The translations under genes were made by a program, and so were the position numbers. A DNA stretch of 64,000 nucleotides from Scilla litardierei (lineage: Eukaryota > Streptophyta > Magnoliopsida > Asparagales > Asparagaceae). The stretch lies in the NCBI GenBank assembly GCA_030789695.1, contig JAULAV010008641.1, positions 62,001 to 126,000 on the forward strand, written 5' to 3'. The notes beneath the pieces were generated by a model. That model was not told the DNA's origin. It made no database searches and saw nothing but the letters and a program-made list of their open reading frames with translations. This document shows, piece by piece, positions 1 to 12,600 of this stretch. Within the stretch, counting starts at the first letter, position 1. Every line of letters begins with the position of its first letter.

Positions 1-868
1 TTTAATATAAAGATCAATATCTTCCATAAAATATAGAAAATAGCACCGATCTCAGAAAATCTGCAAAAATGTCCGTTGGAACCGGGAGATCGCTATGTTC
101 AACTAATATATAAGAGAAGACAAAATTAGGATATAAAAATCATATCATTTAACATAAAGATTCTTATCTTTCAAAAAATGTAGAAAATAGCCTCGAAGCT
201 CATAAATCTCCGCAAAAATGTCCGTTGGAACCGGGAGATCGCAAAATTTAACAAATAAAAAGAGACGACAAAATTAGGCCAAAAACATATCATTTAGTAA
301 AACGATCGATATCCTCTAGATAATACAGAAAATAGCTCAGAGCATAGCAAAATCTGTAAAAATGTCTGTTGGAACCGGGAGATCGCCATCATCAATAAAA
401 AATTAAGAGAAGAAAAAATTAGGCCAAAAAATCATACCATTTAATAAAACAATCGATAGCTTCTTGATAATATAGAAAAAAGTCGAGAGCTCAGAATTAT
501 TCGTAAAAAAGTCTGTTGGAACCGGGAGATCACCATCATCAACGAAAAAAAAGGAGAAGACAATATTAGGCCAAAAAATCATATCACTTAATAAAATGAT
601 CGATATCTTCATGAAAATACATGAAAATAGCACCGAGGTCAGATAAAGCCGTGAAATTATCCGTTGGAACCAAGAGACGTCCATTTCCAACTGAAAAATA
701 AGAGATGACAAGCTTAGGCTATACAAATCATATCATTGAAAAATAGCCCCAAGTTAAGAAAATCCGCAAAAATGTCCGTTAGAACCGGTAGATCGCCATC
801 TCCAATTGAAAAAAGTGGAGAAGACAAACATAGGATATAAAAATCATATCATTTAATAATAATATAAA
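1..868 (-). repeat. 146-bp satellite array, inverted segment (about 6 monomers)
   Basis: Six diverged monomers of the window's main satellite, read on the minus strand. The diagnostic block (TGTCCGTTGGAACCGGGAG as written on the plus strand) starts near 68, 219, 363, 509, 658 and 773, giving spacings of about 143-150 bp except for the last, shorter one. All other satellite in the window is on the plus strand, so this piece lies across an inversion or a head-to-head junction. The array merges into Copia-derived sequence near 869. Short ORFs here are by-products of the T-rich repeat. Confidence 0.93.
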
Positions 869-1823
869 GATCCACCAAGGATCAGATAATTCATTATTAA
901 GATTCAATTTATACAATCCATCAATAAGTATATCTGAATTAACAAGTTTAACATGATTGTATAAATTAAAACATCCATGTTCAAATTTACATTTATAACC
1001 ACTTAAATCCAACTTCAAAAGGGAAACAAGATTCGTTGTAATTGTAGGAACATAAAGAGTCATACTTAAGTTCTTAAGTCCAATTGATAGCCAGTATTAA
1101 GGACTAGATGATAAGTTCATATGCCTTTAATAGGAGCCTTCATGCGATTCCACATAAACAGATAGTTCTTAATGAGATTTGTGGTTTAGATTGAATGAAA
1201 TCCCTTTCTTTTAAAACCATGCCTTACATATGAGACAATCCTTCTACCAATGTCCTTCATTTTTGTAGAAACAACACCTATTCACATAATGTTCCTTCTT
1301 TCTAGAATGTTCACCTTTAATAGGTCATTTCCTCTTGAATTTCTTATCCTTTGGGTTGGGCAACTTTGCAGTTCCATGAGTGGTAAGGTTAACAGAGTGT
1401 CCACCCTTTGGCTTGGGCAACTTTGTAGTTCCATGAGTGGTAAGGTTAACAGAGTGTCCACCCAAGTTCTTTAACCTATTTTCCTCTTGAATGAGCTTTC
1501 CAGTTAATTCATTAATATCCCACTTGTCCTTTTATAATGTTATAATTGATTTGAAAAGCATCATACTCAGAGGGTAATGAATTTAAAATGAACTAAACGA
1601 AGAAGGAATCATCCACTTGCATACCTAATGACTTAAGTCTTGCATCAATGTTTGTGATTTTAAGGATATCTTCTTGCATGTTCTTAGTCCCATTGAACTT
1701 CATGGACATAAGTTGAGACATTAATCACCAGCAAGAAAGTTATCCACAGAACAAAAGCGTTCTTCCACATGCTTAAGATATTCGCTTGCTTTTTTAGTTG
1801 GAAATTTAATGTCGCATGTGTTT
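869..1823 (-). pseudogene. Ty1/Copia gag to pre-integrase fragment, degenerate
   Basis: Remnant of a Copia polyprotein on the minus strand. Reading from 1823 down, the first part resembles the plant Copia gag (UBN2-like) domain, with YLKHVEERFCSVDN near 1730-1790. A decayed zinc knuckle lies around 1215-1255, with EGHW and KDC still visible around a stop. The last part, 1063 to 874, matches the GAG-pre-integrase region, with LYVPTITTNLVSL at its start and DGLYKLNL near its end. Stops and frameshifts are frequent, and the protease core between knuckle and pre-integrase is missing or unreadable. A unit of roughly 50 bp (GGGCAACTTTG.AGTTCCATG) is tandemly duplicated at about 1357-1466. The lineage call rests on these motifs only. 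Confidence 0.75.
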
Positions 1824-2215
1824 GAATAAAAGATAACAGAATCTAGAGAAAAGAAGGAGAATTCTGAGGCTAAGAGCTCGAAGGCTTTAGCATTTAAAGC
1901 CATTGAAGAAAGCGATGAAGACCTTGATAAGGAGCTAGCATCAATGGTGAGAGGATTTAGAAGATACATCAAGACTCCATAGGGAAGAGCTGAAATGACA
2001 AAAAGGTTCAATCATTTCAATAAATTTAATCCTGCAAATAATTCTTCTAAGCACAATACTGCTAATTTATTGCAATGTTTTTATTGCAAGAAACGAGGCC
2101 ATTTCATGAAAGATTGCCCAGTGATGAAAAGAAACTATGTGAAGAAGAAATGGAAATCACTTGTGACAACATGGGATGAAGATAGCGAGGACGAACCACA
2201 AGATGATGTTGGATC
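1824..2215 (+). pseudogene. Ty1/Copia gag C-terminal fragment with CCHC zinc knuckle
   Basis: Plus-strand coding remnant, in one frame from about 1830. It begins with a lysine/glutamate-rich stretch (REKKENSEAKSS), then an acidic segment and VRGFRRYIKTP, an in-frame TAG at 1979, and then an intact CX2CX4HX4C zinc knuckle at 2076-2117 (CFYCKKRGHFMKDC). This layout is typical of the gag C-terminus of plant SIRE/Tork-like Copia elements, where the knuckle binds RNA during particle assembly. The continuing ORF to 2249 (ending in TLEGG) is an accidental extension into antisense LTR sequence. It lies opposite in strand to the Copia fragment on its left, so the two cannot come from one intact insertion. 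Confidence 0.8.
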
Positions 2216-3644
2216 CTGTGGATGGCAAACAACACTAGAAGGGGGTTGAAATGTGTTGTATGAACTAAAAAAATTTTAGTTGATTAGTACAACACAATAA
2301 TTCCCTTCCAATGTTGCCTAAGAAACCAAGTAGAGTGATCTACGCTTGGTTCTTAATCAACAAAATAAGATAGTGCAATTACACGGAATAATTACAAACT
2401 GATAAATATTATAAACAGAGAGATATTAACACAACGGAATAAAGAAAAACAACTTTGCAATATATTAATGAATGATTACAAAGATGATATATTAACAACA
2501 AACAAATATCTTGCACAAATAAACAAACAAACGCAAAAAGCGCGTATAGACAAGAGATCTTTATCTGGTTTCCCATAACCTGGGTACGTCCAGTCCCCGA
2601 CCAATCCGGTATGAGATTCAATCCTCTATTGCCTTGGCAATACAATTACCTAGCTTCACTTGCTAGGATTTCCAACGACCTAATATCCCTGCCAGGATTT
2701 CCAACAACCTAGGCTTGTCTAGGATTTTCACAACCATTATCACAAAGGGAATCCCAAGTAAAACAAAGATCCAATTCTCCACAATATTTGATGGAGATTG
2801 GTTTACACCCAACACGAATTCTATAGCCAAGATAATATTGCAATTTGTGCTTATGTGGCTTAAAGAATTCAAAGTGATCTTAGATCACACAAAGAATATA
2901 TTTTGATTCGATGTGATCTAGATCCTTCAAAGAATATTAAATCAAGAACGAGGGATTTTGAAAAATGATTGTAATAGCCAAAATGAAATAGATCTCAAAA
3001 AGGACTTTCAAAAAAATATGAGATCAGAAATTTAAAATCGGAATTTGGCTATAACGATGAGAGCGATTGAGAGCGACTTGAGAATTTCAGAAATATAACT
3101 TTAGCTTAAAAGAAGATAATAAAATTGGTTCTTTGAAATGTTCTCAAGGGGCTCTATTTCTAGAGTTTATAAGATGAAGTTGAAATTCAAAATACTTTTG
3201 ACTTTGGCCCATAAATCAAGGAGATGAGAGAATTAAGAGAGTAAAGTCAAATGGTAGAAATGCAGCTGGTAGTCGACTCCCAGAGAGATTTCATTGAAAA
3301 TCTGCTCACAGCTGGTAGTCGACTCCCTCCTTTGGTATCGACTCCCAGAGCACTTTTCACTAAACTCAGTTAGAATATGAACAATCAACTCACGGATGTT
3401 GGAGGTTGACTACGAAGATTAAATCAAATAGTTAATGCTCTCAACGATTTTAAAAAGAGCTTTCAAAAAAACTTTGTTTCGAAAACATTTTGTGTGTGTG
3501 CAATTAATCTTGGCGTTAACATAATTCTAAAAGACCAACTCACACACTAGACTTACATGAAGATGTTTGAAGCCGATCAGATGTTGATGCGCGATTTCAC
3601 TTTGAATTTGAGCTCCTCTTTCATTAGGCTTGAGCACATTCCAT
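2216..3644 (-). mobile_element. Probable Copia LTR, minus orientation, boundaries approximate
   Basis: A 1.4 kb stretch without coding potential. Read on the minus strand it ends with a run like CAACCCCCTTCTAGTGTTG, a terminus common in plant Tork/SIRE-type LTRs, preceded by T-rich sequence and by CTAGCAAGTGAAGCTAGG and GGTCGGGGACTGGACG motifs also seen in such LTRs. Near the other end, GCTGGTAGTCGACTCCC occurs twice (about 3267 and 3308), with a partial third copy at about 3335. Neither end shows a clear target duplication. The satellite resumes at about 3645 in plus orientation. It may be a truncated LTR left by recombination. Confidence 0.5.
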
Positions 3645-6600
3645 TTTTTTGGTCAGAGCTATTTTCTTTATTTTCTTGAAGATATGCATCTTCAAGAAAA
3701 TATTTTAGTTGAAGATGGTGACTCCTGGTTCAAACAGACAGTTTTGATAATTTTACTTAGGTCGGAGCTATTTTCTTTATTGTCTTGAAGATATGCATCT
3801 TTTAGTTAAATGATATGATTTTTTGCCTAATTTGTTCTTCTCTTATTTTTCAGTTGAAGATTAGCGATCTCTCTCTTCCAACGGATATTTTCACGGATTT
3901 TTCTGAGCTCGGGGCTACTTTTTGCATTTTTGGAAGATATGGATCATTTTTGGCCCAATGTTATCTTCTCGGTGATCTACCCATTCCAACAGACATTTTG
4001 GCAGATTTTCTTAGCTTGGGACTATTTTTCTACCTTTTCTAGAAGATATGGATATTATTATTAAATGATATGATTTTTTTGACCCAATTTTTTTCTTCTC
4101 TTTTTTCAGTTGAAGATGGTGATCTCACGGTTCTAATTTACATTTGTGTGGATTTTTTTGAGCTCTGGGCTATTTTCAACATTATCTAAAAGATATGGAC
4201 CTTTAGAATAAATGATATAATTTTTATCGCGTAATTTTGCCTTCTCTTATTTTTAGCTGAAGATGCCATTCTCCCGGTTCCAACAGACATTTTTGCGGAT
4301 TTTTCTGGGCTCGGGGCTATTTTTCTACATTTTCGAAAAGTTATTGATCTTTTCATTAAATGATATAATTTTTTGCCAAATTTTGTCTTCTCTTGTTTTT
4401 AGCTGAAGATGGCGATCTCCCAGTTCCAACGGACATTTTTGCCGATTATTCTAACCTCGGGTCTATTTTCTAAATTTTCTAGAAGATATGAATCTTTTTA
4501 TTAAATGATTTTATTTTTGACATAATTTTGCCTTCTCATATTTTTCGGTTGAAGATGTCGATCTCCAGGTTCCAACTGATATTTTTGCGGATTTTTTTGA
4601 GATCAGTGCTATTTTCTACCTTTTATGGAAGATGTGTATATTTTTATTAAATGAGATGATTTTTATAGCCTATATTTTTCTTCTCGAAATTTTTCAGGTG
4701 AAGATGGCGATCTACTGGTTTCGACGGATATTTTTGCAAACTTTCTTTGCTTGGGGCTATTTTTCTATATTTCCTGTAAGAATGTATTTTTTATTAAATG
4801 ATATGATTTTTGGCCTAATTTTGTCTTTTCTTTTTTCAGTTGAAGATTACAATCTCCTAGTTCCAACTGATATTTTTACGAATTTTTCAGAGCTCGGGGC
4901 TATTTTCTACATTTTATGAAAGATATGAATCTTTTTATTAAAGGATATGATTTTTGGCCTAATTTTGTCTTCTCTTATTTTTCAGTTGAAGATGTCGATC
5001 TCCCGGTTCCAACGGACATTTTTGCCGATTTTTTAGCTTCGAGCTACTTTCTACATTTCGTGGAACATATGTCTCTTTTTATTAAATGATCTGATTTTTA
5101 TATCCTAAGTTTGGCTTGTCATATTTTTCAATTGAATATGGCAATCTCTCGGTTCCAACAAACAGTTTTGCGGATTTTTCTGAGCTGGGTGCTATTTTCT
5201 TTATTTTATGGAAGATAGTGATCTTTTATTAAATGATACGATTTTTATAGCCTAAGTTTATATTCTCTTATTTTTCAGTTGAGAAATCAATCTCTTGTTT
5301 CCAATGGACAATTTTGCAGATTTTTCTGAGCTCGGTGCTATTTTATACATTTAATTGAGGTATGTATTTTTTATTATTAAATGATGATTTTTATCGCCTA
5401 AGTTTGTCTTCTCTTATTTTTTTAGTTGACGATGGCGATCTCTCGGTTCCAGCGGACATTTTTGTGGATTTTTCTGACCTCGAGCCTATTTTCAATATTT
5501 CCTTAAAGATATGAATCTTTTTATTAAATAACATGATGTTTGGGGCTAATTTTGCCTTCTTTTATTTTTTTCATTGAATATGGCGATCTCCCGATTCCAA
5601 CAGACTTTTTTAAGAATTTTTCTTAGCACCGGGTAATTTTCTACATTTTTTGAAAGACATAGATCTTTATATTAAACGATATAATTTTTATAGCTTAATT
5701 TTGTGTTCTCTTATATTTCAATTGAAGATGGCAATCTTTTGGTTCCAACAGAAATTTTTGTGGATTTTCATAAGATCTGGGCTATTTTCAACCTTTCTAA
5801 AAGGTATGGATCATTTTATTAATGATAAGAATTTTGGCCTTATTTTGTCTTTTCTTTTTTTTCTGTTGAAGATGGCGATCTCTCGGTTCAAAAAGACATT
5901 TTTGCAAATTTTTCAGAGCTCGAGACAATTTTCTACAGTTTATTGAAGATATGTATATTTTTATTAAATGATTTGATTTTTATCGCCTAATTTTGTCTTC
6001 TCTTATTTTTCAGTTAAAAATGTCGATCTCCCGATTCCAAATGAAATTTTTGCGGATTTTTCTGAACTCCAAACTATTTGTAAATTTTCTGTATGATTTG
6101 AATCTTTAAATTAAATGATATGATTTTTATGGTCTAATTTTGTCTTCTCTTATTTTTTTTCGTTGAAGATGGCAAACTACCGGTTCCAATAGACATTTTT
6201 GTAGATTTTTTTGAGCTACGTGATATTTTCTATATTTTTGTAAGATATGAATCTTTATATTAAATTATATGATTTTTAGCCTAATTTTGTCCTCGATTAT
6301 ATTCAGTTAAAGAATGTGATCTCCCGGTTCCAACGAAAATGTTTACATATTTTTCTGAGCTCGGTGCTATTTTTCTAATTTTTCGAGAAGATACATATCT
6401 TTTTATTAAACGTTAAGTTTTTTTTGGCCTCATTTTGTATTCTCTTATTTTCCAGTTGTAGATGGCGATATCCCATTCCAACAGAAATTTTTGATTTTTT
6501 CCTGAATCGAGGCTATTTTTCTAAATTTTCTGGAAGATATGATCTTTTATTAAATGATATGAATTTTGGCCTAATTATGTCTTCTCTTATTTTTTTTCGT

Positions 6601-9600
6601 TGAATATGGCGATCTTCCGGTTCCAACAGACCTTTTCATGAATTTTTCTGAGCTTCGGCCAATTTTCAAAATTTTCTGTAAGATATGAATATGAATATTA
6701 AATGATATAATTTTTATAGCAAAATTTTTTCTTGTCTTATTTTTCAATTGTAGATGATGATCTTTCGGTTCCAACATAAATTTTTGCAGATTTTTCATAG
6801 GTCTGGGCTATTTTCTACAGTTTCTAAATGATATGAATCATTTTATTAAATGGTATGATTTTTTGACCTAATTTTGTCTTCTCATATTTTTTGTTATAGA
6901 TGGCGATCTCCCTGTTCCAACGGACATTTTTGCAGATTTTTCTTCGCTTGGATCTATTTTCTACATTTTACTGAAGATATGGATCTTTCTATTAAATAAT
7001 AATGACTTTTGTAGCGTAATTTTTTCTGCAATTATTTTTCAGCTTAGAGCGATCATATGCAGGTTTCAACTGACATTTTTACGGCTTTTTCTGAACTTCG
7101 GGGTGATTTTCCTAAATTTTCAGGAAGATATAGATCTTTTTATTAAATGATATGATTTTTTGTCCTAATTTTGTCTTCATTTACTTTTTTCGTTGAAGTT
7201 GGTGATCTCCCTGTTCTAACAGACATTTTTACTGATATTTATCAGCTTCGGCCTATTTTCTACAATTTTCGATGATATGATTTTTTAGCCTAAGTTAGTC
7301 TTCCCTTAATTTTCAGTGAAGATGGCGATTTCCCGGTTCCAAATGATATTTTTACAGATTTCTCTCATCTCGGGGCTATTTTGTACATTTTCTAGAAGAT
7401 ATGTTTCTTTTATTAAAAGATATGATTTTTGGCCTAAATTTATCTTCTCTTATTTTTCAGATGATGGCGATCTCCCGGTTCCAACTGACATTTTACAGAT
7501 TTTTCTGATCTATGGGTTATTTTCTATATTTTCTGTAAGATACGTTTCTTTATATTAAATGATATGATTTTATAGCCTAATATTGTCTTCTGTTAATTTT
7601 CTGTTAAAGATGGCGATCTCCCGGTTACAATGGACATTTTTGCTGAATTTTCTTAGCTCTGTTTTGTTTTCTTCATTTTATTGAATATTTGGATATTTTT
7701 ATCAAATGATATGATTTTATAGTCTAATTTTGCCTTCTCTTATTTTTCAGTTGAAGATGTCGATCTTTTAATTACAACGGATATTTTTACAACTTTTTTG
7801 AGCTCAGGACTAGGTTTCTATATTATCTCGAAGATATGTATCTTATTATTAAATGATATGATTTTTGGCCAAAATTTGTCTTCTTTTTTTCATTGAAGAG
7901 GGTAATCTCCCTGTTTCCACGAACATTTTGCGAGATTTTTCTGAGCTCCGTGATATTTTCTACATTTTCTGTAAGATTTGAATCTTTATATTAAATTTTA
8001 TGATTTTTATAGCTTAATTTTGGCTTCTTTAATTTTTCAGTCGAAGATGGCGATCTCTCGGTTACAACAGACATTTTTAAATATTTTCTGAGCTCGGGGC
8101 TATTTTCCACATTTTATTGGAGACATGAATCTTTTTAATAAATTATATGATTATTAAGCCAAAGTTTGTCTTCTCTTATTTTTCAGTTGAAGACGTCGAT
8201 CTCCTGGTTCCAACAGACATTTTATGGATCTTTTATTAAATGGTATGATTTTCTTAGACTAAATTTGTCTTTTCTCATTTTCAGTTGAAAATGGCGATCT
8301 CTCAGTTCTAACGAACATTTTAGCGGATTTTTCTGACCACAAGACTATTTTCTACATTTTCTGAAAGACATGGATATTTTTACTAAATAATATGATTTTT
8401 TTGGCTTAATTTTGTCTTCTCTTATTTTTCATTTGAAGATAGCGATCTCCCGATTCCAACTGATATTTTTGCAGATTTTTTAATCTCGGAGCTATTTTCT
8501 GCATTTTATGTAAGAAATGGATCTTTTCATTAAATGCTATGATTTTTATAGCGTAAGTTTGTCTTCTCTTATTTTTTTTCATTTGAAGATCGCGATCTTC
8601 TGGTTTTTGCGAATTTTTTAAGCACGATACTATTTTTCTACATTTTTCGGAAGATATGGATCTTTTGAATAAAAGGTTTTATTTTTATCATAATTTTGTC
8701 TTCTCTTATTTTTCAATTAAAGATTGTGATCACCCGGTTTCATATCATTTTATGCAACAATCATTTTTGATGATTTTCGTGAACTCCGGCCCATTTTCTA
8801 AATTTTCTGTAAGATATGAATCGTTATATTAAATGATATGATAATTTTGCCTTCTCTTATTTTTTTAAGTTGAAGATGGTGATCTCCCGGTTCCAACGGA
8901 TATTTTTGTGGATTTTTCTGAGCTCGTGGTTATTTTCTACATTTTTTGACAGGTAGATCGTTTTATTAAATGCTACGATTTTTTGGCCTAATTTTGTCTT
9001 CTCTAATTTTTCAATTAAAGATGGCGATCTCCTGATTTCAATGTACATTTTTGCTGATTTTCTCAGCTCCAAGCTAATTTCCACATTTTCTGGAAGATAT
9101 GGATCGTTTTATTAAATAATATATTTTTGGCCTAATTTTGTCTTCTCATATTGTCATATTGTAGATGGCGATCTCCTGGTTCCATCCAATATATTTTTAT
9201 GTATTTTTCTGAGCTACGTGCTATTTTCGACATTTTCTGGAAAATAAGAATCTTTATTTTAAATAATATAATTTTGAAGGCCAAATTTCATCTTCTCTTA
9301 TTTTTTTTCAGTTGAAAATGGCGACCATCCTGGTGCCAACAGACATTTTTATGGATTTTTCTGTGTACGGAGCTATTTTCTACATTTTATTGAAGATTTG
9401 GATCTTTATATTGAGATGAAGATGGCGATCTTCCGGTTCCAATGGAAAGTTTTGCGGATTTTTCTGAGCTGTAGATATTTTCTACATTTTCTATAAGAAA
9501 TGAATCTTTATTTTAAATGATTTGATTTTTATATCCAACTTTTGTCTTCTCATATTTTCCAGTTAAAGATGACGATCTCTCTGTTCCAACTGACATTATT

Positions 9601-12600
9601 GCGGATTTTACTTAGCACGGAGCTATTTTCTGCATTTTTCGAAAGAAATGAATCTTTTTATTAAAAGATAAGATTTTTGGCATAATTTTGTCTTCTCTCC
9701 CTGTTCCAACGGACATTTTTGGGGATTTTTCTGAGCCAGTATCTATTTTTGTATTTTCTGGAAGATGTGGATCTTTTTATTAAATGATATCATTTTGGCC
9801 TAATTTTGTCTAGTCATATTTTTAGTTGAGAATGGCGATCTCCCTATTCCAATGGACATTTTTGCGAAATTTTCTATGCTTGAAGCTATTTTCAACATTT
9901 TATTGAAGTTTTGGTTTTTCGACTAATTTTATCTTGTCTTATTTTTCAATTAAAAATGGCAATCTCCCGGGTTCCAACAGATCTTTGAGTGGATTTTTTT
10001 GAGCTTGGTATTTTTTTGACATTTTTTGGATGTTGTGCATCTTTTTATTAAATGATATGATTTTTTGGCCAAATTTTGTGTTTTCTTATTTTTTTTCAGT
10101 TGAAAATGGTTATCTCCAGGTTACAAAGACATTTTTACGGTTTTTTCTGAGTCCCAGGGGTAATTTTCTAAATTTTCTGTAAGATATGAATCATTATATT
10201 AATTGATATGATTTTTATAGCCTAATGTGTGTCTTCTCTTATTTTTCAGTTGAAAATGGCGGTCTACCAAGTCCAACAGATAGTTTTGCAGATTTTTCAG
10301 AGCTCGACACTATTTTTATACATTTTCGGGAAGTTATGGATCTTTTTATTAAATGAAATGATTTGTTGGCCTAATTTTGTCGTCTCTTATTTTTTTCGTT
10401 GAAGATGGCAATCTCCTGGTGCCAAAAGACATTTTAGGGATTTTTTTGAGCTCCGGGCTATTTTCTAAATTTCTGTAAGATATGAATCTTTATATTAAGT
10501 GATAAGATTTTTAGCCTAATTTTATTTTCTCTTATTTTTCAGTTGAAGATGTCGATCTCTTGGTTCCAACAGACTTTTTTGTGGATTTTTATTAGCTCGA
10601 AACTATTTTCAAAAGTTCATTGAAAATATGGATCTTTTTATTAAATAATATAATTTTCATAATTTAACTTCTGTTATTTTTCAATTGAAGACGGCGATCT
10701 CACAGACATTGTTATGGATTTTTCTGACCTCGGGGCAATTTTCTAATTTTTCTGAAAGGTATGTATCTTTTTATTAAATAATATGATTTTTGGCCTAACG
10801 AACATTTTCAGTTGAAGATGGCGATCTCCTGGCATTTTTTACTGATTTTTCTGAGCTCCGAGTTTTTTTCTATATTTTCTATATAATATAATTCTTTATT
10901 TTAAATGATATGATTTTTATAACCTAATTTTGACTTCTCTTATTTTTTTTAAGTTGAAGAAGGCGGTCTCCCAATTCCAACGGACATTTTTGCGGATTTT
11001 TCTGAGATTGGTGCTATTTTAACATTTTAATGAAGTTTTGGATCTTTTTATTAAATAATATGATTTGTTGGCCTTATTTCGTCTTCTCTTATTTTTTTAG
11101 TTGAAGATGGTGGTCTCTCGATTTTGACGAACATTTTGGCGGATTTTTCTGACCTCGGGGCTATTTTCTAAATTTTTATGGAAGATATGTATCTTTTTAT
11201 TAAACTATTTGAATTTTGACTTAAGTTTGTTTTCTCTTATGTTTCAATTGAAGATGGCGATCTCCTGAATCCTACGGACATGTTTGCAAATTTTTTCTAA
11301 GCTCTGTGCTATTTTCTATATTTTATGGAAGATATGTATCTTTATATTAAATGATTTGTTTTTATACCCTACATTTGTCTTCTCTTATTTTTCAGTTGAA
11401 GATGTCGATCAATGATTCAAACGAACTTCTTTGCTGATTTTTCTTAGCTTGGGGCCATTTTTCTACATTTCAGGAAGATATGGACCATTTTATTAAATGT
11501 TATGATTTTTGGCCTAATTTTATATTCTCTTTTTTTCAGTAGAAGATGGCGATCTCCCTATTCCAATGGACATTTGTGCGAATTTTTCTGAACTCTGGGT
11601 TGTTTTCTATATTTTCGATAAGATATTGACCTTTTTATTAAATGATATGATTTTTATAGCCTAATTTTGTCTTCTCCTTTTTAGTTTAAGATTGCCATTT
11701 CCCTGTTCAAATGGAAATTATTGTAGATTTTTCTGAGCTCGTGACTATTTTTCTACATTTTATGGAAGAAATGAATCAGTTTATTAAATGTTATGATTTT
11801 TGACCTAATTTTGTATTCTCATATTTTTAGCTGATGATGAAGATCTCTCGGTTCCAACTGATTTTTTTGCAGATTTTTTTGACCTCGAGACTAGTTTCTA
11901 CATTTTCTGAAGATATGGATCTTTTATTAAATTATTTGATTTTAGGCCTAATTTTGTCTTCTCTTATATTTTAGATGAAGATGGCGATCTCCCGGTTCCA
12001 ACAAACATTTTTTCGGATTTTTCTGAGCTCCAGGCTATTTTCTACATTTTCTGCATGGTATGAATCTTTATATTAAATGATATGATTTTATAGCCTAATT
12101 TTGTCTTCTCTTATTTTTCAGTTGAAGATGGCGATCTCCCTATTCCAATGGACATTTTTACGGATTTATCAGAGCTCGGGTCGTTTTTAGCATTTTTTAG
12201 AAGATATGGATCTTTTTATTAAATAATATCAATTTTGGCATAATTTTGTCTTCTCATATTTTTCAGTTGAAGATGTCAACCTCCTAGTTCCAACAGACAT
12301 TTTTGCATATTTTTCTGTGCTTGGATCTATTTTCTACATCTTATTAAAGATAAGGATTTTATATTAAATGATACGATTTTTTAGCCGAATTTCGTTTTCT
12401 TTTAGTTTTCAGTTGAAAATGGCAATCTCTCGATTTCAACAAAAATTTGTGCAGATTTTACTGCGCTTAGTATTATTTTTCTACATTTTCTGGAAGTTAT
12501 GGTTCTTTTTATTAAATGATATGAATTTTTGGCCCAATTTTGTCTTCTCTTATTTTTTAGATGAAAATAGCGATCTCCCGGTTCCAACGGACATTTTTAC

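Noticed and set aside
1250..1474. Plus-strand 74-codon ORF with a repeated VGQLCSSMSGKVNRVST peptide
   Set aside because: It is the antisense of a tandemly duplicated piece of the minus-strand Copia gag.
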